Source of the DNA: Sulfurospirillum_A sp029027265
GTDB lineage: Bacteria; Campylobacterota; Campylobacteria; Campylobacterales; Sulfurospirillaceae
Direction of reading: 5' to 3'
Assembly (NCBI GenBank): GCA_029027265.1
Contig: CP093061.1
Span: 930,001 to 994,000, forward strand
Length of the DNA stretch: 64,000 nucleotides
How positions within the stretch are numbered: the stretch's first letter is position 1; the number at the start of each line of letters is the position of its first letter. The notes beneath the pieces were generated by a model. That model was not told where the DNA came from. It did not search any database and worked only from the letters and a program-made list of their open reading frames with translations. Below are positions 35,755 through 45,273 of this stretch, piece after piece. The position numbers and the translations under genes are program-made.

Positions 35755-36055
35755 TCAGTACGAGGTAGTTTTGGTTAATTTAGACCCAACAAGAGAAAGT
35801 GAGATACCAAAGACACTACCGTGTTTGATAATATCTCCAAAAGAGATGAATTATAGTAATATTATAATTGCTCCAATGGCTCCAAAATATAAGGATTACC
35901 CAACTAGAGTAAAGTTGAAAAAAGATAGTTTTGTAGTCTTAGATCAGATAAGAACGGTATCTATAAAAAGAGTTTTAAAGAAGTTAGATGTTAAGATAAC
36001 TTTTAAGCAAATAAATGAAATAAAAAGAATTATAAAAATTATGTTGGTAGATTAA
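35744..36055 (+). CDS. MazF/PemK-type toxin (mRNA interferase)
   Basis: 103 residues. YEVVLVNLDPTRESEIPKTLP with CLIISPKEMNYS follows the MazF/PemK pattern (G-D-V..VDL.PT.GSEI.K.RPVLI.S), and FVVLDQIRTVSIKRV holds the downstream DQ.R core. Expected to cleave mRNA when free of its antitoxin. The short length is normal. Paired with 35524. Confidence 0.85.
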   Translation: MSYNQYEVVLVNLDPTRESEIPKTLPCLIISPKEMNYSNIIIAPMAPKYKDYPTRVKLKKDSFVVLDQIRTVSIKRVLKKLDVKITFKQINEIKRIIKIMLVD

Positions 36056-36078
36056 AAGTATAAAAAAGGAGGAAAACC

Positions 36079-36366
36079 ATGGTAAACAAACAATTTATAT
36101 TAAAATTTTTGAAAGAAAATAAACAACAGTTAAAAGAAAAATATGATATAAAACAAATAGGATTATTTGGTAGTTTCTCTAGAGAAGAAGAAAACATAGA
36201 TAGTGATATTGATATACTTGTTGATATGCCATCATCATTTAATAATTTTTTTGATTTGAAGTATTTTTTAGAAGAGAATTTTAAAAGAGATGTTGATTTG
36301 GGTATGAGAAGTAGCATGAGATCTTTTATTAAAAAAAGAGTTGAACAGGATATCTTATATGTCTAA
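36079..36366 (+). CDS. MNT-type nucleotidyltransferase (antitoxin-like)
   Basis: 95 residues with a strong AAAGGAGGAAAA before ATG. The polymerase-beta-type motif GLFGSFSREEENIDSDIDIL (GSx10-12DxD) is intact. In MNT-HEPN pairs this protein modifies and silences the HEPN toxin by adding nucleotides. It overlaps the HEPN gene by eight bases. Confidence 0.88.
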   Translation: MVNKQFILKFLKENKQQLKEKYDIKQIGLFGSFSREEENIDSDIDILVDMPSSFNNFFDLKYFLEENFKRDVDLGMRSSMRSFIKKRVEQDILYV

Positions 36367-36796
36367 ACTAGAAGTAGAGCTTTATATTGTTGACATATTT
36401 ATTGCTATTGATAAAATAAATAGATATACACAAGATATTTCTAGTGCAGAACAGTTATTACACAATGAATTAGAGTGGGATGCTACTATTCGGGAGTTAG
36501 AGATTATAGGTGAAGCAACAAATAATCTTTTGAAAGCTAATTTTTTAAATGATAGTTTTAGAGTGGTAGTTGATTTTAGAAATCAAATAAATCATGGTTA
36601 TTTTGGTATAAATGAAGATATGGTTTGGAATGTTATAAAAAGTTATTTGATTGAATTTAGAGAAGAGTTCATCTCTATAATAAAAGATAAAAACATAATT
36701 TTAAATGAAGCAATAATGTGTGCAAAAGAAGACAACAAATTTAATAAAAAAACAATAAAGTTTTTAAATGCTCTACATGTAGAGTTTGAAAAATAG
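36359..36796 (+). CDS. HEPN-domain toxin-like protein
   Basis: Start chosen at ATG 36359 (MSKLEVELY), with AGGA nine bases upstream; an upstream start at 36341 is less likely. 145 residues, helical, with the catalytic RxxxxH motif in FRNQINHGYF. DUF86-type HEPN RNases are partners of MNT proteins, as here. A TACATGTA palindrome near the end (36774-36781, in CTCTACATGTAGAG) encodes ALHVEF. Confidence 0.88.
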   Translation: MSKLEVELYIVDIFIAIDKINRYTQDISSAEQLLHNELEWDATIRELEIIGEATNNLLKANFLNDSFRVVVDFRNQINHGYFGINEDMVWNVIKSYLIEFREEFISIIKDKNIILNEAIMCAKEDNKFNKKTIKFLNALHVEFEK

Positions 36797-36804
36797 GAAA
36801 AAAC

Positions 36805-37266
36805 ATGGGTGAAACAGTAGCAAGAAATAAAAAAGCGTATCATGATTATGAGATACTTGATTCTTATGAAGCGGGTATGGTTTTAAGAGGTAGTGAAGTA
36901 AAAGCTATAAGAATGGGAAGAGTAAATTTAAAAGACTCTTTTGTAAAGATTATTAAGGGTGAGGCATTTGTGCTAAATATGCATATTTCTAACCTTGAAA
37001 CTACACATTCTCATTTTAGACCAGAAGAGAGACGAGATAGAAAGTTGCTTTTACATAACAAAGAGATAACAAAGTTGTTTGAAAAAACTACAAAAGATGG
37101 ACTAAGCATAGTGCCAACTAGTTTGTACTTTAATCATAAAAACTTTGTTAAGATTAGAATTGCTTTGGCAAAAGGTAAAAAACTGCACGATAAGAGACAA
37201 GATTTGAAAACAAGAACAGCAAATCGTGAAGCACAGACTGCCATGAAAAATCATTTTTATAAATAA
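36805..37266 (+). CDS. smpB: tmRNA-binding protein SmpB
   Basis: 153 residues. RNKKAYHDYEILDSYEAGMV and LRGSEVKAIRMGRVNLKDSF, with the basic tail KLHDKRQDLKTRTANREAQ, define SmpB, which brings tmRNA to stalled ribosomes in trans-translation. GGAAAAAAC precedes ATG. In related genomes it follows ispE; here six accessory genes or so intervene. Confidence 0.96.
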   Translation: MGETVARNKKAYHDYEILDSYEAGMVLRGSEVKAIRMGRVNLKDSFVKIIKGEAFVLNMHISNLETTHSHFRPEERRDRKLLLHNKEITKLFEKTTKDGLSIVPTSLYFNHKNFVKIRIALAKGKKLHDKRQDLKTRTANREAQTAMKNHFYK

Positions 37267-37324
37267 AGTGTTTACTATTTGTTGATACAATTAATATAAT
37301 AAAAAGTACGTAAAAGGGAAGAGT

Positions 37325-37918
37325 ATGAAGTTTTGGAAAGTAATAGTGAGTTTATTATTGGTTTTTGTTTTTATAGGATGTGGTGTTGAAGAGGGAAGTG
37401 CCCAAAAACCTGTTTATAAAAATGGAGATAGATTAGAGCTTAAAAGCGTGGTCGGTAGCAAAGTGACACTTCTTCGTAAAAATGGTGGATTTGTTTTAGA
37501 AGGAGATGAAAGTAAAATTCTTATACTCGATATTTTTGGAACTTTTTGTAAACCTTGTCAAGATGAGGCTGCAAACCTTATGGACTTTCAACTTAGAAAC
37601 GATAAAGATTTACTTTTAATAGGTTTCACTTACTTAGAGTCAGTAACGGACAAGTATGTAGTTGATAACTTTGCTTCAAAGTTTAATGCTTATTATTTTA
37701 TAGTAAATAGTCCAGATAATGACAAAATAGTAAATACTATAACGCAAGACATAGATTATAGATCAGCGGTACAAGTGCCGTTTAAAGTTGTTCTAAAAGA
37801 TGGAAAGTACCAAAATGTAACAGACATATATGAATCAAATCCAGATAATAAGTTTTATATTGGTGCAATTGAAACTGATGTAATAGAAAAAGATATACAT
37901 AAGATAAAAAATAAATGA
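37325..37918 (+). CDS. TlpA-like thioredoxin-fold lipoprotein
   Basis: 197 residues. Lipoprotein signal (LLLVFVFIGCG, Cys at 20), then a thioredoxin fold with the redox pair in FGTFCKPCQDEAANL. TlpA/ResA-type proteins reduce thiols in the envelope, for example for cytochrome c or copper sites. The partner is unknown. AAGGGAAGAGT precedes ATG; its end overlaps clpS by four bases. Confidence 0.85.
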   Translation: MKFWKVIVSLLLVFVFIGCGVEEGSAQKPVYKNGDRLELKSVVGSKVTLLRKNGGFVLEGDESKILILDIFGTFCKPCQDEAANLMDFQLRNDKDLLLIGFTYLESVTDKYVVDNFASKFNAYYFIVNSPDNDKIVNTITQDIDYRSAVQVPFKVVLKDGKYQNVTDIYESNPDNKFYIGAIETDVIEKDIHKIKNK

Positions 37919-38211
37919 GTCAATTTGAGCATGAATTAAGTGAAGATATTGAGCTAAAAAAGCCTAAGATGTATAAGGTAATGCTTCTTAATGACGATTT
38001 TACTAGTATGGAGTTTGTAGTTACAACTCTTATAAATATATTTCACAAAAGTGAAGAAGATGCGTATGCGATTACTATGCGTATTCATAATAATGGAAGT
38101 GGACTTTGTGGTGTTTTTACACATGAGATAGCTGAAACAAAAGTTGCTCAAGTACTGAACTCTGCAAAAAAAAGTAAATTTCCATTAAGAGCAGTAATGG
38201 AGGAAGAGTGA
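37915..38211 (+). CDS. clpS: ClpS adaptor
   Basis: 98 residues. The binding core MYKVMLLNDDFTSMEFVVTT and AITMRIHNNGSGLCGVFTHE matches ClpS, which delivers N-degron proteins to ClpA. It overlaps both the TlpA-like gene and clpA by four bases. With clpA and aat it makes a complete N-degron set. Confidence 0.95.
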   Translation: MSQFEHELSEDIELKKPKMYKVMLLNDDFTSMEFVVTTLINIFHKSEEDAYAITMRIHNNGSGLCGVFTHEIAETKVAQVLNSAKKSKFPLRAVMEEE

Positions 38212-40413
38212 TGGTAAGTCAAGAATTAAATTCTATTTTCAGTGATGCTATTAGTTTTGCTAAAGAAAATAAACATGAGTACATAACAGTAGAGCACATT
38301 TTTTTTGCACTTATTCATAATCAAAATATTGCAGAAGTTTTAAGTGAATGTGGAGTTGATGTAGATTCACTTAGACAAAGTCTACAAGCCTATTTTACAC
38401 AAAATATAGAGAAAATTTCTGAAACAAATAATTTTGAGCCATTTGAAACTGTATCGCTTACAAGAGTGATAGAGAGTATGATGATGCATGTTAGAGGAGC
38501 AGGAAAAAGTGAAGCAAATCTAACCGATATGCTTATAGCATTGTTTGATGAAGAACACTCGTATAGTGTTCAGCTTTTAAAGCAGTATGGCGTAGAAAAA
38601 CTTAATATTTTAGAGGTTGTGACAAACCATGAGGACCCATCTGTAAAAGAACAATCAAACACGGAAGATAAAAAAAGTGCTTTAGAGCTGTACACCATAA
38701 ACTTAGTTGATCTCGCTCTTAAAAATAAAATTGACCCTCTTATTGGACGTTTTGATGAGGTTCAACGTCTTATGCAAGTTTTGTGTCGCCGTAAAAAGAA
38801 CAATCCTATTTTAGTAGGAGAAGCTGGAGTTGGAAAAACTGCTATTGTGGAGGGTTTAGCTCTAAAAATAGCACAAAATGATACACCAAAAATACTTGCA
38901 GATGCAAAACTGTATGCTCTTGATATTGGCTCACTTTTAAGTGGTGCAAAGTACAGAGGAGATTTTGAAAAAACGTCTAAAAGATGTTTTAACAGAATTA
39001 AAAGCAAAACCAAATGCAATTCTTTTTATAGATGAAATTCACACCATAGTTGGTGCAGGAGCTACTAGTGGTGGTTCTATGGACTTGTCTAACCTTCTTA
39101 AACCTTCACTTGCAACGGGTGAATTAAAGTGTATAGGTGCTACGACGTATAGCGAGTTTAGAAACTTTTTTGATAAAGATAGAGCACTTAGTCGTCGTTT
39201 TTCAAAGCTTGATGTAAGTGAACCTAGTGTTGATGATGCTTATGAAATTCTCTTAGGTTTAAAAGAACGATATGAAGAGCATCATGGAGTAAAATACTCT
39301 CAAAAAGTTTTGAGAAGTTCTGTTGAGTTAGCCAAAAAGTATATAAATGACAAATTTTTACCAGACTCTGCCATTGACCTGATTGACGAAGTTGGAGCAT
39401 CTTTTCATCTTCAAAAAAGAAAGAGAAAAGTGGTAAGTGTTCATGATATAGAGAGCATATTAGCACGAGTTGCAAACATACCTCCAAGAAGTGTAAGTAG
39501 TGATGAAACAGAGTTAATGAGAGATTTAGAATCAAAACTAAAAGCAAAGGTTTTTGGACAAGATGAAGCAATAGGAAACTTAGTAACTGCAATCAAAAGA
39601 AGTCGTGCTGGTCTTTCAAACCCTGAAAGTCCTGTGGGATCATTTTTATTTAGTGGACCAACGGGAGTTGGAAAAACAGAAGTTGCAAAACAGTTAGCTC
39701 AGCAACTTGGTATTCACTTTGAGCGGTTCGATATGAGTGAGTACATGGAAAAACATACTGTAAGCAGGCTCATTGGAGCTCCTCCTGGGTATGTTGGTTA
39801 TGAAGAGGGTGGACAACTTACTGAGTGTATAAAAAAGCACCCATATAGTGTACTTTTATTTGATGAAATAGAGAAAGCACATCCTGATTTACTCAATATT
39901 TTACTTCAAGTCTTTGATAGTGCAACTTTAACAGATAACGATGGAAACAAAACAGATTTTAGAAATGTAATCATAATTATGACTTCAAATCTTGGAACAA
40001 AAGAGGCTGCACAAGTTGGTTTTACAAAAGTTGAATTTCATCAAAGTAGTAATGCTATAAAAGACTTTTTTGCTCCAGAGTTTAGAAATCGTCTTGATGC
40101 AATAGTACATTTTTCAGCTTTAAAAACTGAAGTGATGGTGTCTGTAGTTGAGAAGTTATTAATTCAGCTTGAAGAACAGTTAAAAGAGAAAAATATAAAA
40201 ATTGAGGCTACAACTAAAGCTAAAAATTACTTAGCTGAGAAAGGTTATTCAAAAGAGCTTGGTGCAAGGGTCATGCAAAGGGTTATAAGTGATGAGATTA
40301 AAACACCATTAAGCGACGAGATACTTTTTGGAAAACTAAAAAATGGTGGAATAGTAAAAATAGATTATAAGAAAAAAGCGTTAGAGTTTGAGTACAACAG
40401 TAGAGATTCCTAA
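38208..40413 (+). CDS. clpA: ClpA unfoldase, frame broken by a one-base insertion
   Basis: AAA+ unfoldase of the ClpAP protease. The first frame (38208-39035) holds the N-domain and first Walker A (GEAGVGKTAIV) and ends in junk after KYRGDFEK. The second frame continues exactly from there (RLKDVLTELKAKPNAILFID) to 40413 with the second AAA module (SGPTGVGKTEVAKQ, HPYSVLLFDEIEKA). The break is an A6 run at 38968-38973 where five A's would restore GDFEKRLKD. Total about 734 residues, normal for ClpA. Probably a sequence error; otherwise a true pseudogene or slippage site. Its 3' end overlaps aat. Confidence 0.9.
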
Positions 40414-41053
40414 ACTCTTAGATGACGAGTATATCTTCCCCGACCCTTACAACGCAACTGACAAGGGGCTTTTAGCTTGGGGAGGAGACTTGTGTGTACA
40501 GAGGCTTTTGAGTGCATACCAAAATGGAATTTTCCCTTGGTATTCACCAAATGACCCACTACTTTGGTGGTCACCAAACCCAAGACTTTTACTTTTCCCA
40601 CAAGAATTTAAAATAACCAAATCATTAAAAAAATCAAGAAAAAAATTTACAATAAAATATAATACAAATTTTGAAGAAGTTATCTCTACATGTAAAGACT
40701 TACGAAACGATACTTGGATAAGCGAAGAGATGAAACAAGCCTATATATCTTTACATGTAAAGGGCTATGCAAAGTCAATAGAATGTTATCAGGACGATAA
40801 ACTTGTTGGTGGTTTGTATGGAGTACAAATTGGTTCTGTTTTTTGTGGAGAGTCAATGTTTAGCAAAGTTAGTGATGCTTCAAAAGTAGCCCTTTGGGAG
40901 TTGTGTGATATTATGCAAAAAAATGGTGGAGATTTCATTGATTGCCAAATGCCAACAGACCATCTCATACGTTTGGGAGCACAAGTGGCAAATAGAGAAG
41001 ATTATTTGAATCTACTTTCTACATGTAAAGATAAAAAGGTGGAACTATTTTGA
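40388..41053 (+). CDS. aat: Leucyl/phenylalanyl-tRNA-protein transferase
   Basis: Adds Leu or Phe to proteins with N-terminal Lys or Arg, making them ClpS-ClpAP substrates. 221 residues; FPDPYNATDKGLLAWGGDL, the SPNDPLLWWSPNPR motif, and GGLYGVQIGSVFCGESMFSK then DCQMPTDHLIRLGA are family hallmarks. TTG start 26 bases inside clpA. Three TACATGTA palindromes (40687, 40752, 41020). The position with clpS-clpA is functionally coherent. Confidence 0.95.
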   Translation: MSTTVEIPKLLDDEYIFPDPYNATDKGLLAWGGDLCVQRLLSAYQNGIFPWYSPNDPLLWWSPNPRLLLFPQEFKITKSLKKSRKKFTIKYNTNFEEVISTCKDLRNDTWISEEMKQAYISLHVKGYAKSIECYQDDKLVGGLYGVQIGSVFCGESMFSKVSDASKVALWELCDIMQKNGGDFIDCQMPTDHLIRLGAQVANREDYLNLLSTCKDKKVELF

Positions 41054-41946
41054 TAGAACAGATAATGCCAGTCTTTATTTTTGTAGCACTTGGGTATGGT
41101 TTTAAGATGATAAAACATGATATATCTGAGTCTTTAATAGAGTTTGTTATTTACTTTTCTCTTCCAGCTTTGGCACTTGTAAAGATACGAGAATTGGAGT
41201 TTGATGAAGTTGTTTTCAACATCATATTTATTGCTTATCTAACCATGTTTATAGCGACTATTGTTTCATATTTTATAGGTAAAGCACTAAAATTAGAGAG
41301 AAAAGTACTAGCTACTTTTATGGTGGTTTCTATTTTTGGAAATACCTCTTTTGTTGGGTTTTCTTATGTGGAATCACTGTTTTCATCTAAAGAGCTAGTT
41401 TACCCTCTAGTTTATGACCAAATAGGAAGTTTTGTGGCACTTTTGACTATTGGTATGGTTCTCATTGCTTGGGGAGCTGGACGAGAAGAGAAAACTACAA
41501 TAAAACAGAAATTCAAGATGATTATGACTCCCCCTTTAATGGCAATTATTGCAGCAGTTTTACTTCATGGGGTTAGTTTTCCTGATTTCATTGAGGGAAT
41601 TTTGATAAAACTAGAGTATACACTCATACCGCTTGTTACGATGATAGTTGGTATGAAATTAGAGATAAAAGCTTTTAAAAACTTTTTTAAAGAGAGTATG
41701 GTAGCTCTTGGAATAAAAATGATTTTAGTTCCACTTATTATGTTAGGTATTCTCTATCCATTTTTTGATTTTTCAGCAACTTGGATGAGAGTTACATTTA
41801 TAGAAATTGCGATGCCACCAATGACCATGGGAACAGTGTTAGCCATACGCGGAGGACTCAATAAAGACTTGGCAATAAATACTTTAGGGCTTGGTATTCT
41901 TTTCTCTTTTATAGTAATTCCTACGTGGAATTTTATTTTAAGTTAA
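41050..41946 (+). CDS. AEC-family (auxin efflux carrier-like) transporter
   Basis: 298 residues, about ten membrane segments. The N-terminal half (IFVALGYGFKMIKHDISESL, YFSLPALALVKIRELEFDEV, GNTSFVGFSYV) and the C-terminal half (EIAMPPMTMGTVLAIRGGLN) match the two AEC repeats. Bacterial members move organic acids; the substrate is unknown. TTG start overlaps the aat stop. A small hairpin GAGTA/TACTC with a short T-run follows at 41951-41963 and may end the clpS-aat run. Confidence 0.85.
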   Translation: MIEQIMPVFIFVALGYGFKMIKHDISESLIEFVIYFSLPALALVKIRELEFDEVVFNIIFIAYLTMFIATIVSYFIGKALKLERKVLATFMVVSIFGNTSFVGFSYVESLFSSKELVYPLVYDQIGSFVALLTIGMVLIAWGAGREEKTTIKQKFKMIMTPPLMAIIAAVLLHGVSFPDFIEGILIKLEYTLIPLVTMIVGMKLEIKAFKNFFKESMVALGIKMILVPLIMLGILYPFFDFSATWMRVTFIEIAMPPMTMGTVLAIRGGLNKDLAINTLGLGILFSFIVIPTWNFILS

Positions 41947-42030
41947 ATAGGAGTAATATACTCTTTAATAAATAGCGGTGGGCTTTTGAGCCTCAATTCA
42001 AACTTTTAATTTATTTTAACTTTCCCAATA

Positions 42031-42182
42031 ATGGAAAACAAAAATGGACAACAAAAGAATGGAAAACAAGTTTTCAGAATTTATTATCTATTGCTTTAGC
42101 AATTGACAATAAAATTTTTGTGCAAACAAAAAGTTTCTGAATATTGGAAAACAAAGAAATGGAAAACAAATATGGAAAACAA
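42031..42182 (+). repeat. Repeated ATGGAAAACAA copies in the metK leader
   Basis: Six copies of (A/T)TGGA(A/C)AACAA start at 42031, 42044, 42059, 42144, 42159 and 42172. The last is the metK start itself (ATG GAA AAC AAG). Spacings within triplets are 13, 15 and then 15, 13. The first copy opens a 22-codon frame (MENKNGQQKNGKQVF..., stop 42097) that begins with the same MENK as MetK. A SAM-riboswitch was not found. Confidence 0.7.
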
Positions 42183-43377
42183 GACTCAATACCTCTTTAC
42201 TAGTGAAGTAGTAAGTGCAGGACACCCTGACAAATGTGCAGATATAATTTCAGATAGCATTGTAGATGCTCTTTTAATAGCAGATAAAAACTCACGCGTA
42301 GCAAGTGAAGTTTTTGTTGCAGGAAAGCACGTTATAGTTGGTGGTGAAGTAGCAAGTAAAAATCACCCTGATTATGTAGAAATAGTAAAACAAGCCTTAG
42401 TAAAAATTGGCTATGATGGAAAATCAGCTTTCACAAGAGAACAGTGCCTTTACCCTGAAGACGTAGATGTTCAAGTACTTTTGAATCAACAAAGCCCAGA
42501 CATCAACCAAGGTGTTGACCAAGAGAGCGGTGAAATAGGAGCAGGTGACCAAGGAATCATGTTTGGTTTTGCTTCAAGTGAAACTAAAGAATTAATGCCA
42601 GCAGCTATAACGTACGCTCGTATGTTAAGTGATAAAGTATATAATTTTGCACTAAAAAACAATCAAAAACTTGGAGTTGACATTAAGACTCAAGTAACTG
42701 TTGATTATGGCAATAAAGCAAATTTTGAAAACTGTAAACCTCAAAAAATTCATACCATAGTTGTTTCTGCTCCTTCAACTGAATCGATGCCAATAGAAGA
42801 AGTAAGAACTTTGATTAAATCTCTTATTGATAATTCAGGATTACCAACCAAACTTTATGACCCAAATGACACAATAATACACATAAACCCAACAGGACGT
42901 TATGTAAACCATAGTCCACTTCATGACTCAGGATTAACAGGACGCAAGCTCATAGTAGACAGTTTTGGCGGATACTCACCAATAGGTGGCGGTGCTCAAA
43001 GTTCTAAAGATTATACAAAAGTAGATAGAAGTGGTCTTTATGCAGGACGTTGGATAGCTAAGCATATTGTTGGAAGTGGACTAGCTAAGAAGTGTTCAGT
43101 TCAGCTCTCTTATGCAATAGGTGTTGCAAAACCAGTATCTGTAAGTGTAGATACTTTTGGAACATTTACAAGTGCAAATGATGATGTACTTTCAGCTTTT
43201 GTACTTAATACCTTTAGTTTAACACCAAAATGGATTACAGAAAAATTTGGTTTAGATAAGCCAAGTAGCGACACTTTCCTTTATGCAGATGTTGCTGCTC
43301 GTGGACAAGTTGGTCAGAGTGACTACCCTTGGGAGAAATTAGACTCTTTAGATATATTTGAAGTTTTAAAAAAATAA
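42172..43377 (+). CDS. metK: S-adenosylmethionine synthetase
   Basis: Makes AdoMet from methionine and ATP. Start at 42172 (MENKTQYLFTSEVVSAGHPDK) rather than the longer frame from 42103, because SEVVSAGHPDKCADIISD is the normal beginning. Family motifs GAGDQGIMFGFA, the DxGLTGRK loop (DSGLTGRKLIVDSFGG) and GGGAQSSKDYTKVDRS are present; about 401 residues. No usual Shine-Dalgarno precedes ATG; the AT/A-rich repeated leader takes its place. No TACATGTA inside. Confidence 0.96.
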   Translation: MENKTQYLFTSEVVSAGHPDKCADIISDSIVDALLIADKNSRVASEVFVAGKHVIVGGEVASKNHPDYVEIVKQALVKIGYDGKSAFTREQCLYPEDVDVQVLLNQQSPDINQGVDQESGEIGAGDQGIMFGFASSETKELMPAAITYARMLSDKVYNFALKNNQKLGVDIKTQVTVDYGNKANFENCKPQKIHTIVVSAPSTESMPIEEVRTLIKSLIDNSGLPTKLYDPNDTIIHINPTGRYVNHSPLHDSGLTGRKLIVDSFGGYSPIGGGAQSSKDYTKVDRSGLYAGRWIAKHIVGSGLAKKCSVQLSYAIGVAKPVSVSVDTFGTFTSANDDVLSAFVLNTFSLTPKWITEKFGLDKPSSDTFLYADVAARGQVGQSDYPWEKLDSLDIFEVLKK

Positions 43378-43380
43378 TAG

Positions 43381-44070
43381 ATGCAATTTAATGGCTTCAG
43401 TAAAGAGGGCATAGAGTTTTTAAAAAAACTTGAAATTAACAATACTAAAGTTTGGTTTGAAAACAACCGAACTACTTGGGAGAAGCATATTCTTCTCCCA
43501 AATACAAATTTCGTTCAAGAAATGGGCGAAACTCTTCAAATACTTGTTCCAACTATTCATTTTAAACCTAAAGTTTCAGGCTCACTTTTTAGAATTTACC
43601 GTGATGTTAGATTTTCTAAAGACAAAACCCCTATGAAAAGTAAAATTGGACTTATATTTTGGCAGGGGCAAGCTCACCGTATGCAGAGCAGTTGTTTTTA
43701 TATGCATTATGATCAAAATAGCTATTTTACAGCAAGTGGAATTAGGAATTTTAAACCTCCATTACTAAAAACATATAGAGAGTATATTAAACATAAAAAG
43801 CATAGAGAATCTTTACATGTAATCCTTGAAAAGCTAAAACAAAAAGGCTACAGCATAGGTGAACCGAAGTACAAAAGAGTTCCACCTGAGTTTGATAAAA
43901 ATGAAGAACATATCTATTTAACCAAACAAGCTTCTATGTTTGCATATATTGAGTATCAAATAGATGATGCTTTTTTTAATGTAGATATTGTAGATAAAAT
44001 TTTTAAAATCTATAATGATATGGAAAAACTACAAAAATGGGTTTACAAAATGAGTCTTTTTTCTAAATAG
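43381..44070 (+). CDS. DUF2461-family protein
   Basis: 229 residues, soluble. FLKKLEINNTKVWFENNRTT, then LFRIYRDVRFSKDKTPMKSK and GLIFWQG are the DUF2461 core. The biological role of the family is unknown. It begins three bases after the metK stop, so it may be co-transcribed. One TACATGTA at 43814. Confidence 0.88.
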   Translation: MQFNGFSKEGIEFLKKLEINNTKVWFENNRTTWEKHILLPNTNFVQEMGETLQILVPTIHFKPKVSGSLFRIYRDVRFSKDKTPMKSKIGLIFWQGQAHRMQSSCFYMHYDQNSYFTASGIRNFKPPLLKTYREYIKHKKHRESLHVILEKLKQKGYSIGEPKYKRVPPEFDKNEEHIYLTKQASMFAYIEYQIDDAFFNVDIVDKIFKIYNDMEKLQKWVYKMSLFSK

Positions 44071-44180
44071 TATTAAATTCAATCTTTATAATAATAAATA
44101 TTTTACGTAAAGCTAAAATTAAACATAATATTTGTACTATCTGAGTATTTTTATAAAAATATATAACATAAGGAGTTTAG

Positions 44181-45091
44181 TTGAAAAATATTATATTAAG
44201 CATTTGTGCTGTGCTATTGTTATTCACGCAGATGAAGTAGGTATAAGTGGTTTAACTCTTGAGGCTTCAATTTCCAGTTTTAATTCTACATCACATGGAA
44301 CAATATATATGCAAAAAGGGTATCCATCAGAAGGTAGAAAGATAAGTGAAATAACTTTGAAAACACAAAATGTAAAGCTTTTAGGTGTTGATGCTCGTTA
44401 TGATTTTTCTAATGGGTTAGGTTTTTATGCAGGATACAAGAAAAACATAACAACAGGTGATGGTGTTATGGATGAGTTATACTGGTCTTATAATACAAAT
44501 CCTGATTTTATATCACATTGGTCTCATTATGAAAATACAGATGTTGACAATGTATCTATTTTAGATTTAGGTATAAAATATGGTTTTAATGCAAGTAATT
44601 TGGACATGGAAGCTATTTCTAGTATCAATACATGGATTAGCTTAGGATATAGACAAGAAAATTTAGAGTTAAAAGCGAATGATGGTTATGGAGTATATTT
44701 GGGATTTTCTACTAGTTTCAGTGGTCTAGTTGCAACTTATAAACAGGAGTATAAAGGTCCTTATTTAGGCATAGGAACTGATTTTAAAAATGAAAGTTAT
44801 ATTTTAAATTTAGGTTTCAAATATAGTCCATTTATGAGTTCAGAGTATTCTAATAGATATCATCAAAGAACACCTCTCCTTACTCAGACAACAAACTTTG
44901 ATGAAACAGATATGATTAATTTTAACATTGGGTTAGGCTATATTATAAATAAAAATCAAACAATAAGTTTATCATATGAGTATACTAAGTATGACTATAT
45001 TCTTGGTACATCTGAAGACTTGACAGTAGAGCCGACAGCTCTAGATAGTAAAAATAGTATTATTAACGTTGCATATAGTTATTCATTTTAA
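44181..45091 (+). CDS. Outer-membrane beta-barrel protein, frame broken after the signal peptide
   Basis: AAGGAG five bases before TTG 44181 starts KNIILSICAVLLLF, a good signal peptide, but this frame stops at 44240. From about 44222 a different frame continues as HADEVGISGLTLEASISSFN and a long alternating-strand body (GYKKNITTGDGVMDELYWSY, GLGYIINKNQTISLSYEYTK) ending in aromatic YSYSF, typical of barrels. A longer start at 44132 in the second frame has no signal peptide. One missing base at about 44219-44223 (TT where TTT is expected) would join them. Substrate or function unknown. A terminator follows. Confidence 0.75.
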
Positions 45092-45097
45092 TTAAAA

Positions 45098-45124
45098 AAG
45101 AGAGAGTAATAACTCTCTCTTATA
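45098..45124 (+). terminator. Perfect 10-bp hairpin after the beta-barrel gene
   Basis: AAGAGAGAGT/ACTCTCTCTT with loop AATA (45098-45121), preceded by an A-run and followed by TAT. It could end transcription on both strands, between the beta-barrel gene and the converging lnt gene. Confidence 0.65.
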
Positions 45125-45273
45125 CTCTTCTAGGACTTAGATGAACTCCTGTAATTATATAGCAAATTAACGACTAGATAACACTAATATTTCTGATTTT
45201 TCTTCTATTTTTTATAATGACGGGATAGATTCATACCCTACTGGGCAACCTTTTTAAGGAAAGTACAATTTTA

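Noticed and set aside
38941..40413. Second clpA frame as a separate gene
   Set aside because: It starts in the middle of the first AAA domain, and one base joins it to the upstream frame.
41947..42171. SAM riboswitch before metK
   Set aside because: None of the known SAM-aptamer patterns was recognised; the leader is dominated by the ATGGAAAACAA copies.
42103..42171. Longer N-terminus of MetK from 42103
   Set aside because: The added residues are Lys/Trp-rich repeat translation, and the family begins close to SEVVSAGHPD.
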